Positions 23,051-32,929 are shown, counted from the first letter of the stretch. The stretch is DNA of 64,000 nt from Diphasiastrum complanatum (GCA_029204225.1 CM055094.1:20137489-20201488), one strand, 5' to 3'. Translations and numbers: made by a program. The notes: generated by a model from the letters alone, not told the origin.

Positions 23051-23458
23051 TTTGCCATGTGGCATACCGTTGTCATAGGTGTTTCGAAACCTCATGACAA
23101 GAAGCATGTCCTTGGGCATCAGTGTCACCCTCTTGCCATGAATGGAACACAGCATCGAATCCTCAAACAATTTTGTCTGGAAGTCCTCGTATGCAATATG
23201 GAGGGCCTCCAATGCAGCAATATTCCACCTCACTGCATAGGGCAGATGGGTTGTCATATCTTGTGTAATCTCCCTCACAGCCCGGTACAAGGCTGCTTTC
23301 AGGATCACAAGTTTGGTGTACCTCTACAAGGCCCTGATGTCCCTCAACCATGGACGACGAGGTCTTCCGCATCTTTGCGGACGTATGGGTTCAGATGTCT
23401 GGAGACGGGACAATTGAACAAAATGGGTAAGCCTAGCAGTTTGCTTCGTCCGAGCCAT
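23000..23458 (-). pseudogene. CENH3-like histone H3 variant, left copy (nonsense at codon 45)
   Basis: The frame starts MARTKQTARL like histone H3, with K4 kept and K9 replaced by Leu. A short tail is followed by a histone fold: RPWLRDIRAL (helix N), VREITQDM (helix 1), then a loop 1 about four residues longer than in canonical H3, with Arg77-Trp78 just before helix 2, then LFEDSMLCSIHGKRVTLMPKD (Leu97 to Asp117; helix 2 end, loop 2 and helix 3). The longer loop 1 and the RW pair are features I know from plant CENH3. The frame has one TAG at codon 45 (23,324-23,326), where the right copy has CAG. The last 20 residues are read from the satellite, so the native C-terminus is lost. The region is visibly more GC-rich than its surroundings. 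Paralogue or captured pseudogene of CENH3 is my reading; a divergent ordinary H3 is less likely. Confidence 0.8.
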
Positions 23459-23600
23459 TGAGGCCGGATATCTATACCATGCGAGGATGGAGATACAACA
23501 GAAGAGAGAGCTAAATTATCTCGCGTAATGGTGACACTGAGAACTCTAAGGGTGATATCGCTACAACGCGAGAGAGTGGCAAAGACAGGCGGGGTGGGGT
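23459..23600 (-). other. 5' leader of left CENH3-like copy, truncated
   Basis: Matches 60,466-60,605 upstream of the right copy. At about 23,594-23,600 it is joined to the ORF-B gene; comparison with the right arm shows that about 1.28 kb (59,185-60,465), including the last ORF-B exon, the CACGTG array and the TATA box, has been deleted here. This copy therefore has no obvious promoter. Confidence 0.65.
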
Positions 23601-24593
23601 AGGAAATTGTTTTATATGTACTTGTCCAAATGCCTCTTTGATAATTTCAAACATTGTGTCATATGCATCCCTGCTAATACCAGAATAATCACATGATCCT
23701 TGTATCAATTTTCGGTCAATGGTCTTGCCGACTTCACCCATAAGTGCCTCTGCAATCTTGGGCTTGATTCGAGAATATCGTTGATTTCCAAGTAGACTCG
23801 TCGTTGACTTGGCTGTAAGTACTGCACTCAAAGACTTTCCAATCATGTCCTGTTCTTTCAGATTTTCATTGGTGACTAAAGCTGCTCTGCAAAATAAAAA
23901 TAAGATTTAGAAAAAAACAATTCACAACCATTGATGTGCTAGATGAAACAAAACACATGAATAGTTTAAAACACAATCCTACTTGAAAGCATATATTCTT
24001 TTTTTCCGTTGAGCCCCACTTGTTGAGAGCTCGTCAATAGTTTTTAAAATAACTCTTTTTCGCTTATTGTTCAGTATTTTCTTCCGTAATGTGTTTACTT
24101 CTACATTTATTTGACAATATGAGGTACACAATGTTTGTACAATTAGTTTCATATTGTCAGTTTCTTGGTTAAGGTTTAATATAATATCTTGCAAACGAGG
24201 ATTATCTATTTTCAAGATTTCATTTTCTTCTTTTGTTTGCAAAAAAAAATTTCTTTTTCTCGGTAGTCAGTAAGCAAACCATTCAACATATTTTCCAAAC
24301 AGTGGATTTTTTTTCATTGAATAACTAATGCCATAACTTTTCAATCTTTCACAATAATCCACTAGACTATCGTGTCCTTCACACGAAAACAATATGAGTT
24401 GCGTGACCGATCTAAAATTTGGATGTTGCATTGAGCTTGGATCGATTGGATACAAACATCCATCAACCCATAGATCATAATGTTTCCTGTCTTTCGTCCT
24501 TTGGTGAGCTGGTAAGGTGGATCCTTTCAGATTCTTTCTCGACAGTGGAGCATATTCTATGGGAAGATCAATATGGACATGATATTTAGACAT
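23600..24593 (-). pseudogene. ORF-B spliced gene, left copy, 3' truncated
   Basis: Minus-strand gene of unknown function. Part 1 (24,267-24,593) starts MSKYHVHIDLP and ends KYVEWFAY followed by TGA. Part 2 continues in the same frame with a heptad-like, probably coiled-coil stretch (KEENEILKIDN to NTLRKKILNNKRKR) and ends RKKRIYAF at 23,983. A 96-bp intron (23,887-23,982, GTAGGA...TTTTGCAG) then joins in phase to KAALVTNENLKEQDM and on through SLLGNQRYSRIKPKIAEAL to KEAFGQVHIKQFP. Frame continuity across the predicted intron is strong evidence for a real gene. The TGA between parts 1 and 2 is also present in the right copy. The 3' end is lost at about 23,600. Confidence 0.7.
23887..23982 (-). 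other. Predicted intron in ORF-B, left copy
   Basis: GT at 23,982-23,981 and AG at 23,888-23,887, with a T-rich acceptor (TTATTTTTATTTTGCAG). Removing 96 bases joins TTCAA to AGCAGCT as Phe-Lys-Ala-Ala without a frame change. The right copy has the same sites with 95 bases. Confidence 0.75.
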
Positions 24594-25030
24594 CTTAATA
24601 ATCGATAGATTAATCTAGTAGAAAACCCACTTGTTATATATCTTGTAAGCTATTAAAACTCGTCTTAATTATAAAAAAAAATAATTGTAAAAGTTTGAAA
24701 TGACCTTGGCGCTCTTTTTGATCCATCACACTCATGTTTCTTGCCTTATATGCAAAATCAAAGCTTTGTAGTTATGAGCAAAGTAAGCAAAATATTTTTT
24801 CAATAGATTTGTGTCGAAATTGCAAATTTTGAATTGCAAAAGTTTGAGATAACCTTGCCACTCCATTTGATCCAACACACTCCATATTTTCATAATTTCA
24901 AAAATTTAGATTCACGTTGGCGCTCATTGTGATCCAAAATATTCAAAGTTTCTTGCCATGATTTGCAGATCGATAAGACTATTTTTCTTTGATGTGAACG
25001 CTTTAGTAGATGGAAAGAAAACTTTGATGT
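24594..25030 (-). other. Region upstream of ORF-B with VxDQxExQG repeats, left copy B
   Basis: Inverted relative to 57,760-58,183. On the minus strand it carries three imperfect copies of a roughly 50-base unit around TGGATCAAA(T/A)(G/A)GAG. In one frame of the best copy (50,106-50,357) this reads SVLDQMERQGYFK and SVMDQKEHQGHFK. Here frames are interrupted. It may be an upstream exon or untranslated leader of ORF-B. Confidence 0.5.
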
Positions 25031-25079
25031 GCAATACGATTTGCATTTACATGAGAAGTCATGTTAGTTAATGGTAGAA

Positions 25080-26003
25080 AATAGAATCTTGAAGTATGGA
25101 CCCCACGCGTTGCGGCTACCCAACTTTCAGTTAACTACATATGTTACTAGTGAGGTCAAGTCATCGGAGTTGTGCGGGCAGACCAAGAACTCGGTCGGAG
25201 TTTTAAAATTCGACGATTTTCTCTCTCTTACATGGCATTTCTTAGACAGCCCTTTTGTGCCATGGAACTCCTCGAATGTAAACTCCATATCATTTGAGTC
25301 TGTTTCATCTGATGAAGCATGACGCTTCCCTTGTATCGATCCGTCGTCTGTGACATAGAGTACATGGGTGTCTTTCTCGATGTAAGCTTCACTAGGTCGA
25401 CCGTTTGGTTCTTTGCAGTTGGCCCTTGTGGAGAGAAGGAACTCTTTCTCTTTTGAGAAGCCGCTTGCGTGGAATCTGTTGCAATAGGCCTAGAAGTAGA
25501 GTTGGTATTCTTGGCTGGTTCTGAGGGAGTCTCCCAAGCTTTTATCTACTAGCATCGAGGTCGGTGGCTCAACTGTTGCAAAGTGACATCTATCAGAAGG
25601 TAGCCCAATAATTGGAGGTTTGCTTGTTCTTGATATAGTCATGGAGGCAGTTGGAAGCAAACTGGGCCCAGTCATAAAGGTTCTGATCGTGTAGTCTAGA
25701 GTCAGCCATCATGTGGAATAGTTTCATGGGGATACGCGTGATCTTGGACCTATAGGCCTATGTATATTTCGTTAGATAGGCGCACGGAGCAGCTAAGGGC
25801 TTATCATTTATGACCTCGATAAGGTAACCATCTTTTTTTTTCCATTTGTCCACTGAGGGGTCTATGTATTTGAAGTATGTTGTGGACTCAATCTTTTTGA
25901 GGGTCCTATTGACTGTGTTTGGTCCCGTAGGGAAGCCAAATGTATTGAGGTCAGCTCCAGAAATAGGGATAATATAAACACAATTTTGGTTAGGAGGTAA
26001 CAT
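25080..26003 (-). pseudogene. ORF-A gene, left copy 1
   Basis: Unrecognised gene. The intact N-terminal frame (25,758-26,003) reads MLPPNQNCVYIIPISGADLN, then GPNTVNRTLKKIE, YFKYIDPSVDKWKKKDG and NDKPLAAPCAYLTKYT, and then hits TAG. The copy at 45,326 has CAG there and continues through KLFHMMAD and NLYDWAQFASNCLHDYI. Further downstream a Ser/Thr/Lys-rich, probably disordered tail (SRPIATDSTQAASQKRKSS in one frame) ends in an acidic DETDSNDMEF segment with a short extra exon-like stretch near 25,150-25,280. A likely splice acceptor (GATGCTAGTAG) precedes the tail. Function unknown. Confidence 0.6.
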
Positions 26004-26023
26004 GAACTGGAAAATTTGATGGT

Positions 26024-26560
26024 GTGGTTATAAGCAATATGCAATCGAAACGGGCTCTGATAGCCACTGATGAAAAGAGGAAGTTGGAACTCTATGTGGC
26101 TCAGGAACTAGTGTGCCTCCTGGTACCAAGTGTTCATCTCAGAGATATCGAGGCTTTCCATGGTGATGTCAATTCTGTCTTGAGTTGGGTCATCAGAACT
26201 GGAAGGTGTTGTGGCAGACAGGTTCTGGACTCGGCTGATGACTCTGTTGAAGGTTCGGCTCTGGTAACAGACAAGTGGAGTCTCAGTTCGGTCGACTGTG
26301 GAGGGCTTCGGATCGGTTGTCTTTGGATGGACTTGGCTCAGTTAACTTTGTATGCAGAGTATGGACGCTCAACTCAGTCCATGGTGAATGCAGAGTATGG
26401 ACGCTCAGCTTGGTCCATAGTGATTGTAGAGCATGGGGCCTAGGCTCTCTGAGCAGTGTATGTAGAGTATTGCTCGGCAGTGTATGGAGACTAGAAATTT
26501 GTGGAAAACTTTGGAGCAATGTTGCTTTGATAGGATGTGAAAACGATGATTATTGCATGA
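26024..26560. repeat. ORF-A 5' region and 36-bp minisatellite, left copy 1
   Basis: On the minus strand this is the segment before ORF-A, with a Ser-rich frame (SSSDDPTQD, then MESLDISEMNTWYQEAH) and the minisatellite at about 26,290-26,450. The plus strand also keeps a 139-codon frame (26,024-26,443) ending in AEYGRSAQST-type repeats. The copies at 32,930-33,304 and 56,325-56,744 do the same. Both strands cannot be taken as coding on this evidence. Confidence 0.5.
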
Positions 26561-26639
26561 TGATTCAACTGATCTTGTAGGAATGATTTGAAGAGGCATA
26601 TTTATGTGCATATGATTCCTTTTGGTTCAGGTTAGGTCG

Positions 26640-27060
26640 TAATTTAAAAAATATTTTTCTTGATACAAGAATTGTAATTTAAAACACTTTTAAAATTTTT
26701 AAAAAAAATTAAAAACTTTTGTTTTAATAAGCAAAAAGTTTTTTTTTAGTTATTCTAATGGTTGTGTCCAATGATTTTATTTTGAATAGTATTATTATTT
26801 CATATAAGGTGATGTGCAAAAATTAATAAATTTTTTTTTTAGCATTACAATATCTTTATTTGAAGCATTTTAAATATGGGTATTTTTTTATAAAATTAAA
26901 AAAAAAATTTGTCTCCATGTCATTTCTTTTTTTTTGGGATTATCGTGTTTCATTATGAACAATCTTAGTAAATTCTTCCCTGCTGCATCCTTCTAAAATT
27001 AGATGAATGGCTTTTTTCTTTGGCTACACAAGCTCGCCAGAAATGTTGTCAAGTCACACA
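26640..27060 (-). repeat. AT-rich module, shortened copy
   Basis: Partial inverted AT-rich module, preceded at about 26,550-26,640 by a scrap of the copia leader (GATTCAACTGATCTTGTAGG). Equivalent to 55,800-56,220 in the right arm. No gene. Confidence 0.55.
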
Positions 27061-27801
27061 CACTTTTCTCTTTTTACGCCAGCACATGATTGATTTGCTG
27101 CAAACCCTTCTGCTAAACTCCTTGCCAACTTAGGAGATGCTGAAAACATCAAAGAGATTGAATGCCTCCTCAAAAGACCACGTTTTTTCACTGTCCAAGA
27201 TAAATTCTTCCAAAACTCAAATGAAAGGCCTGGTTCTTTCAACCTAAACAACCCTAGTTCGGTGGTTTATGGACAAAATATGAGAAAAAGAAAGAAGTAT
27301 ACATGATATAAAGAAAAGGAAGGACAAGGCAGTGGTGCAAAAGAAGACTTACTGGCTAAAAGACTAAACTTTTATAGGTATTAACTAGCTCGCAGGATGA
27401 CGAGGATCTGCATAGAAGAACTCTCACTAGGAATACGGTGGATCGACTACAGCTCAGCACGCGCAAGGACAAGGCAAAGATACTTTTACATTTACGCTAC
27501 TGTAATAGAATGTTTGAGACCATTCATGTGAGACACTTTTACACTCGTATTTTATTACAATCTTTGGCCTTATATACACAAGTCCTTCCATAATATTGTG
27601 TTTGCTTGGTCATACTTACCTAACATCAAAAGTGAATGGTACTTTTTGTTTGATGTTTTCTGCAATTTTGAAATTGAAAATCTATCTTTATGTTCTTGCT
27701 CTTTTCTAAAACATTTCAAAGATTTCATTTCAAAAAAATTTGATTATGTTCTAACAACGGACTGCAATATAATTAGAAGTATGTACCTCAAAAAATCTTA
27801 G
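27061..27801. repeat. Conserved-ORF module, left-arm copy
   Basis: Inverted copy. Minus frame 27,054-27,251 keeps FRLKEPGLSFEFWKNL, and plus frame 27,598-27,801 keeps the partner frame. The right arm has this module twice in tandem (54,171-55,060 and 55,170-55,800); here it is single. Confidence 0.55.
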
Positions 27802-28750
27802 CTATTTAGGAAAAACATCATTGAACTCTTGTTTTGAATCTTGCATTAAAAGCTGTTCTTGATGCTAATTTCTGGTGTTAAAGCATGTTAACACATTCAC
27901 ATCACAATGCATACGAGATTTCAAAACAAGATGAAAAAGCTCATACTTAGAATTATGTAGTTTTTCCATAACTTCCACCGAGGAAACCATTAGTGATGGG
28001 AGTACATTAGTCTCCCTATAAATAGAGACTATCTGGTCAAACTTATCTTTAAATACAATAGTATGGCTTTTAAAATCTATTTTCAACGAATCTGATTTAT
28101 CAAAAAACCATTCATATCCTAGGATTACATAAGTTCTATCAAGATTGATAACATGGAAGTCGAGCCGCTCAACATGATCTTGCATCCGAACCTCCAAATT
28201 AGGGACTTTCACATCCCAAACTTCTGTGTCTGACCCTGAGGCTAGAGGACCACATAATGTTGATCACTGGCCATGGTGGGCACCCGAAGCTTCTATACAA
28301 GCCGCACATTCAAAAAGGTTGTGAGTACCTCCAAATTCAAACATTATACTTATGTCTTTCCCTAGAATATTGCCTTTAACTTGAAACCATTGATTAGACT
28401 TGAAAGAAAGTGTACTGAAGTTACAAGTATATTCACAACCATTTAACAAATCAGCTTTCAATTCACAACCATTTAACAAATCGACTTTCAATTTACCTAT
28501 CGGTAAATCCATTGCCATGAAACTTGATGATTTATTTTCCCTCTCGGATCTCTGTTTGGCATGATGCCCAAGTTTGTTGGCAAGCAGTAGCTTCTAGTTC
28601 ATCAAAAAATAGATTTTTTATCTTATTATTTTTTGGCTTTTCATTCTTAGGCTTTTGGGCTGATTGGCTGTGCAAACTCTTCCGTGAGGCAATCACGGTG
28701 CTATCATAGGCTTTAGCTACTCGGATAGCATCTTTCAATATGGAGGACAT
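27802..28750 (-). pseudogene. Ty3/gypsy gag-protease-linker remnant, left-arm copy
   Basis: The longest gypsy remnant of the left arm, in three frames. 28,532-28,750 is a Lys-rich gag-like end (AQKPKNEKPKNNKIKN). 28,264-28,518 carries the protease start, where the catalytic triad region reads MFEFGGTHN instead of a D(S/T)G motif, so the catalytic Asp is also lost. 27,865-28,212 holds the second half of the protease and linker (VILGYEWFFDKSD). Homology ends at 27,802. A 30-bp tandem duplication (DLLNGCELKADLLNGCE) lies before the protease. No RT, RNase H or integrase follows. Confidence 0.8.
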
Positions 28751-29259
28751 TCCATTTGCACTCCTTTTGGTAATCGGCTAACAATCCATACTATGAATTG
28801 CCACTGTGCCAATTTCCAATCAAGTGACCCTTAAGTGATTATTAGAAGCCTTTTTCAAATGGAAAAAAATAGCATACACCTCTAAAAGGATACGGTTGCT
28901 AGGTCTACAAAGTACTCAACAAAAATTGCTTTTTTTTTAAGGCTTTCAATTGCCTTAACCCAAAAAAGTAAATAGGGAAAAAGTAATGGCAAACCTAAAT
29001 GCAATAAAGGAACTTTCAAAATACCTATTCAAGAGCAAAAAATCCAAAATCCCCCCCCCCCAATTAATGTAACTAGTAACATTATTCTCAAAGCATCTAC
29101 GATGAGCTACAAACAACACTTGGAGAGTAAAGAATTAGGAATCTGTCAAATACTCTTGCATCTAGTATTTGGAAAGTTAGACATAATGATGGTATCATAA
29201 GAATGAGTTAGAGAAGCTTGTGAAGCCATCCAGAGGTGTGTTGTTGTTTTATTAGTTGC
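28751..29259. other. Non-coding spacer with dispersed repeat
   Basis: No gene seen. Inverse of 52,713-53,150. Contains a short poly-C (about 29,053) and the dispersed repeat that also occurs at 19,890-20,330. Confidence 0.5.
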
Positions 29260-30168
29260 CTAGATACATATCAAGCTACCCCAAGTTACCACAAACCTAT
29301 TATATGAGTTAAACACGGGTCTATATGAGGCAAGGTGTATATATTGCAAAAAGCAAAAAGGAAGGTCTCCCCTTTTATCATATTTGGACAGATGTGTACA
29401 ACCGGTAATTGGGTTAAAGGTAATTGTAATATTCAGAAAGTTCACCAAATTACATGTGTTGTCGTTTCCGCCTATCTCAAGGTATTCCAGGGGATAGATC
29501 CAAAAAGGATTGTCAGGTGTTCTTGGTTGAGTCTTGTCTAGGAAACGTCCAACCTTATGATTATTGATAAAGCATATATCGTCAATGTACCTGAACGAAT
29601 ATTTGAAGTCGTTTATAAATTTAATTTCCCCTAATCTTGCAAGCCTCTTAATAAACTGCATTTTCAAAAAATAAAAGTACCAATTACAAGACACTGGTGA
29701 ATATGAAAAACCCATTGGTATTTTCCCGACCTGTCGCCAAGTATGATCCCCAAGTCTGATAATGCAATTGTCTATCAAATAGGAATTCCAAATGCATAAG
29801 GTATTCTTGCGGTCTATAGTACTCCATTCATATGAACCTGTATTTTTCGAAACCCATTTAAAATCATTGGTTCCAGATAGTCGTTTGTATTTGAGCAATT
29901 TGATTTTGGCAATCGAACAAATCATTTTAGTCATAATAGTTTTCAAATCGTCAATCCTGTTCAAAGAAATATTGCTTTTTTGGGGGTAACCTAATTCTTT
30001 GCTTGCTGGTTTTTTGAGTTTGTAATGTAATTTCAGGCTGAAATTTTCAGCACACAAGGCTTGTAGGAGGGCGCGTTCCTGCATCCATCTAATGTGTGGT
30101 TTCGACACATTTTGGTGCTGATTTTTTAGATTTGATACTTGTTGTTTTTTGTGTCTTTTAGGGCACAT
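29260..30168 (-). CDS. Penelope-like reverse transcriptase remnant, open reading frame
   Basis: Uninterrupted 302-codon frame from ATG. Visible RT motifs are NISLNRIDDLK near residues 66-76 (right half of motif A), KIPMGFSYSP at 149-158 (motif B), FRYIDDICFINN at 192-203 (motif C, catalytic YIDD) and LSKYDKRGDLP at 260-270 (downstream KYDKR block). This order and the FRYIDD/YDKR pairing are typical of Penelope-like elements. The Asp of motif A is not where it should be (the residues before NIxL read LGYPQKS), and finger motifs are not visible, so I infer the enzyme is truncated and inactive. The last residues (VVTWGSLICI) are read from a dispersed repeat found elsewhere, so the C-terminus is truncated too. 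No GIY-YIG nuclease is visible. Confidence 0.75.
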   Translation of the reverse strand: MCPKRHKKQQVSNLKNQHQNVSKPHIRWMQERALLQALCAENFSLKLHYKLKKPASKELGYPQKSNISLNRIDDLKTIMTKMICSIAKIKLLKYKRLSGTNDFKWVSKNTGSYEWSTIDRKNTLCIWNSYLIDNCIIRLGDHTWRQVGKIPMGFSYSPVSCNWYFYFLKMQFIKRLARLGEIKFINDFKYSFRYIDDICFINNHKVGRFLDKTQPRTPDNPFWIYPLEYLEIGGNDNTCNLVNFLNITITFNPITGCTHLSKYDKRGDLPFCFLQYIHLASYRPVFNSYNRFVVTWGSLICI

Positions 30169-30179
30169 TTAGGGTATGA

Positions 30180-30600
30180 AAAAGTTTATCTTCTCTAGGT
30201 CCACTCAAGCCTACATGGCAGAGGGCCCAGTTGACTTGACATACAAGGTTATGGTAGGCCTACATGGCTTGCCACATGGCAACCCTCAAGCCTGCATGAT
30301 TTGCCATGTGGTAGACGTATGTGGCTTGCCATGTGGTAGTGTGCGATAGGCTTCGCAAATAGCAGACCACGTAGGCAGAGCCTGGTTGGCTTGCCAGCCT
30401 ATGATGGGCCTACGTGGCTTGCCACGTGACTAGCCCCAAGCCTGCATGATTTGCCACATGGCAGCCATACGTGACTTGACACGTGGGCACCTATGACAGC
30501 CTTGGTCAATGGCAGGCCTATGTGGCCTGCTACACAAGTCTATGGTAGGCCATGTGGTAAACCACACAAGCCTATGGTAGGACTATGTGGTTGTAGTTGT
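30180..30600 (+). repeat. GCCACATGGC-type satellite, short array
   Basis: Short version of the array at 21,913-23,050, between the RT frame and the small MAGDSRDF ORF. Inverse of 51,290-51,780. Cores such as GCCACGTGAC and GCCACATGGC recur every 20-40 bases. Confidence 0.8.
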
Positions 30601-30654
30601 AGCCTCAACTCGTCGAATGTTGACCTTTCTGAAATCCCTGGAATCACCGGCCAT
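30583..30654 (-). CDS. Small ORF MAGDSRDF, left copy
   Basis: 24-codon ORF (23 residues) starting MAGDSRDFRKVNIRR and ending in TTTTT before TAG. It begins 22 bases after the TATATAAG box. The right copy at 51,253-51,324 differs by two or three residues and keeps the frame. It may be the first exon remnant of a gene whose body was replaced by the satellite. Unrecognised. Confidence 0.35.
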   Translation of the reverse strand: MAGDSRDFRKVNIRRVEATTTTT

Positions 30655-30675
30655 TGTACAATCCCCGAGAATGGA

Positions 30676-30683
30676 CTTATATA
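30676..30683 (-). promoter_or_regulatory. TATA box downstream of CACGTG array, left copy
   Basis: TATATAAG on the minus strand, directly after the CACGTG array and before the MAGDSRDF ORF. Conserved at 51,224-51,231 and 60,271-60,278. Confidence 0.6.
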
Positions 30684-30694
30684 GGAGAAAAAAG

Positions 30695-31075
30695 TTGGCA
30701 CGTGTGAATCCCAGCGACACGTGGCCCAGTCAGTAGCTGACATGTGGAACCACACGTTTGTATATGCATGTGTGAAATTGCACATCTGGATCAACACGTG
30801 TGGGATCCCATGTGGGGACACGTGGCCGAATGGATCAGCGACATGTGTTCTTGCACGTATCGGCTCACACGTGTGGTCACGTGGCCCAATCAGTACTTGA
30901 TGTGTGGGACCACACTTCTGTATCCGCATGTATGAAACTTGCACATGTGGCCATGTGGTCGAATGGTTTGGTGACGTGTGTTCTGGCATGTGTTAGCTCG
31001 CACGTGTGGGCACGTGGCCGAATGGCAGATTGACGTGTATTGTAGCATGTGTGGTCTCACACGTGTGGATGGTTG
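30695..31075 (-). promoter_or_regulatory. CACGTG (G-box) array, left copy
   Basis: Tandem units of about 60 and 95 bases, most beginning CACGTGGCC(G/C)AAT. CACGTG is the palindromic G-box core bound by plant bZIP and bHLH factors. Oriented toward the TATA box at 30,676-30,683, with further eroded copies (CATGTG, CACGTC). It could act as an upstream activating region; this is inference from motif density and position. Confidence 0.65.
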
Positions 31076-31167
31076 TATTACATGCCATAGATCTGATCCG
31101 TTGTTGGATCGACGAGTGTACGACTTGGGTTTTATTGGTTCTAGCTATATAAATGTTGTTTGATCAG

Positions 31168-31465
31168 TTAAAACATTTCGCTAAATTTTGGATTTTCACT
31201 CCCTGTAGCTCTTGGTGTGTGAACCAAATGCCATTCCACCTTAAAATCACCTATTCTAGGAACATTGAGTGGTATGTCGCTCATATGATTCTTAATTATC
31301 TCTGGATATTTTGTTTTACTAAAAATCCAAAATAGAATTTCATGATCTTCTTCAAAACCTGTTTGAAACTTGGTTCCTGTCTGGTAAGGTGGATCCTTTC
31401 AGATTTTTTCTCGACAGTGGAGCATATTCTGTGGGAAGATCAATATGTAGATGATATTTAGACAT
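31168..31465 (-). pseudogene. ORF-B internal-deletion copy, left arm
   Basis: Starts at MSKY (31,465), keeps the first 25 or so codons up to the KGSTLP region, then jumps to the last exon (EYPEIIKNHMSDTPLNVPRI, FKVEWHLVH, ending LSEMF and TAA at 31,168). The coiled-coil and middle exons are gone. The right arm has a matching deleted copy at 50,435-50,740, so the deletion predates the inverted duplication. Confidence 0.65.
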
Positions 31466-31960
31466 CTTAATAATCGATAGATTAATCTAGTAGAAAACCA
31501 ACTTGTTATATATCTTGTAAGCTATTAAAACTTGTCTTAATTATAAAAAAAAACTAATTCGAAAAGTTTGAAATGACCTTGGTGCTCTTTTTGATCCATC
31601 ACACTCCAAGTTTCTTGCTTTATATGCAAAATCAAAGCTTTGCACTTATGAGCAAAATAAGCAAAACATTTTTTCAATAGATGTGTGCTGAAATTGCAAA
31701 TTTTTGAATTGCAAAACTTTGAAATAACCTTGCCGCTCCATTTGATCCAACACACTCCGTATTTTCTGAATTTCAAGATTCACGTTGGCGCTCATTGTGA
31801 TCCAAAATATTCAAAGTTTCTTGCCATGATTTTCAGATCGATAAGACTATTTTTCTTTGATGTGAACGCTTTGAGTAGATGGAAAGAAAACTTTGATGTG
31901 CAATACGATTTGCATTTACATGAGAAGTTATGTTAGTTAATGGTAGAAAAGAGAATCTTG
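31466..31960 (-). other. Region upstream of ORF-B, VxDQxExQG repeats, left copy A
   Basis: Inverse of 49,960-50,434. Minus frame 31,537-31,776 preserves SVMDQKEHQGHFKLFE but is shifted at its start relative to the cleaner right copy at 50,106-50,357. Confidence 0.5.
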
Positions 31961-31989
31961 AAGTATGGACCCCACGCGTTGCGGCTATC

Positions 31990-32858
31990 CAACTTCCAGT
32001 TAACTACATACGTTACTAGTGAGGTCAAGCTCCATATCATCTGAGTCTGTTTCATCTGATGAAGCATGATGCTTCGCTCGTATCTTGGTCCTTTGCCTGG
32101 ATTGTTGTGTTGGTGGTGGTTGGACCAGTGTGGTGGTGTCTTCATGTTGAGCAAAAGACTCTTCAGCAGAATGATCCTTCATCTGTGACATAGAGGACAT
32201 GGGTGTCTTTCTCGATGTAAGCTTCACTAGGCCAACTGTTTGGTGCTTTGCAGTTGGCCCTTGTGGAGAGAAGGAACTCTTTCTCTTTTGAGAAGCCGCT
32301 TGCGTGGAATCTGTTGCAATAGGCCTAGAAGTAGAGTTGGTATTCTTGGATGGTTCTGAGGGAGTCTCCCAAGCTTTTATCTACTAACATCAAGTGGTCT
32401 CGAACTTGAGGTCGGTGGCTCAACTGCTACAGTGACATCTATCAGAAGATAGCCCAATAATTGGAGTTTTGCTTGTTCTTGATATAGTCATGGAGGCAAT
32501 TGGAAGCAAACTGGGCCCAGTCATAAAGATTCTTATCGTGTAGTCTAGAATCAGACATCATGTGGAATAGTTTCATGGGGATACGCATGATCTTGGACCT
32601 ATAGCGCTATGTATATTTCGTTAGATAGGCGCATGGAGCAGCTAAGGGCTTATCATTTATGACCTCGATACGGTAACCATTTTTTTTTTTCCATTTGTCC
32701 ATTGAGGGGTCTATATATTTGAAGTATGTTGTGGATTCAATCTTTTTGAGGGTCCTGTTGATTGTGACTGTGTTTGGTCCCCTAGGGAAGCCAAATGTAT
32801 TGAGGTCAGCTCCAAAAATAGGGATAATATAAACAAAATTTTGGTTAGGAGGTAACAT
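31990..32858 (-). pseudogene. ORF-A gene, left copy 2
   Basis: The N-terminal frame 32,607-32,858 (LPPNQNFVYIIPIFGADLN to YLTKYT) ends at the TAG shared by most copies. The disordered tail is best preserved here: 32,000-32,227 reads KLTSRKTPMSSMSQMKDHS, then HEDTTTLVQPPPTQQSR, then SSDETDSDDMELDLTSN. It lacks the roughly 130-base FTFEEFHGTKGL segment present in copy 1. Function unknown. Confidence 0.6.
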
Positions 32859-32929
32859 GAACTGGAAAATCTATGGGTGTGGTTATAAGCAATATGCAAT
32901 AGAAATGGGCTCTTATAGCCACTGAAAAG

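Noticed and set aside
23057-23461. 134-codon plus-strand ORF opposite the left CENH3-like gene, and its counterpart at 60,603-61,007
   Set aside because: Antisense shadow of the histone frame; the histone reading is supported by clear family similarity.
25071-25322. Plus-strand ORF with KYGPHALRLPNFQLTTY
   Set aside because: Antisense to the end of ORF-A; the ORF-A direction has the more coherent acidic and basic tail. Not fully excluded.
29260-30168. Reading the RT as a telomerase or LINE enzyme
   Set aside because: The YDKR block and the spacing fit Penelope-like RTs better; no TERT-specific motifs or LINE endonuclease are visible.
30695-31075. CRISPR-like regular repeats in the CACGTG and GCCACATGGC arrays
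   Set aside because: Units are imperfect, spacers are not unique, and the context is a eukaryotic nuclear genome.
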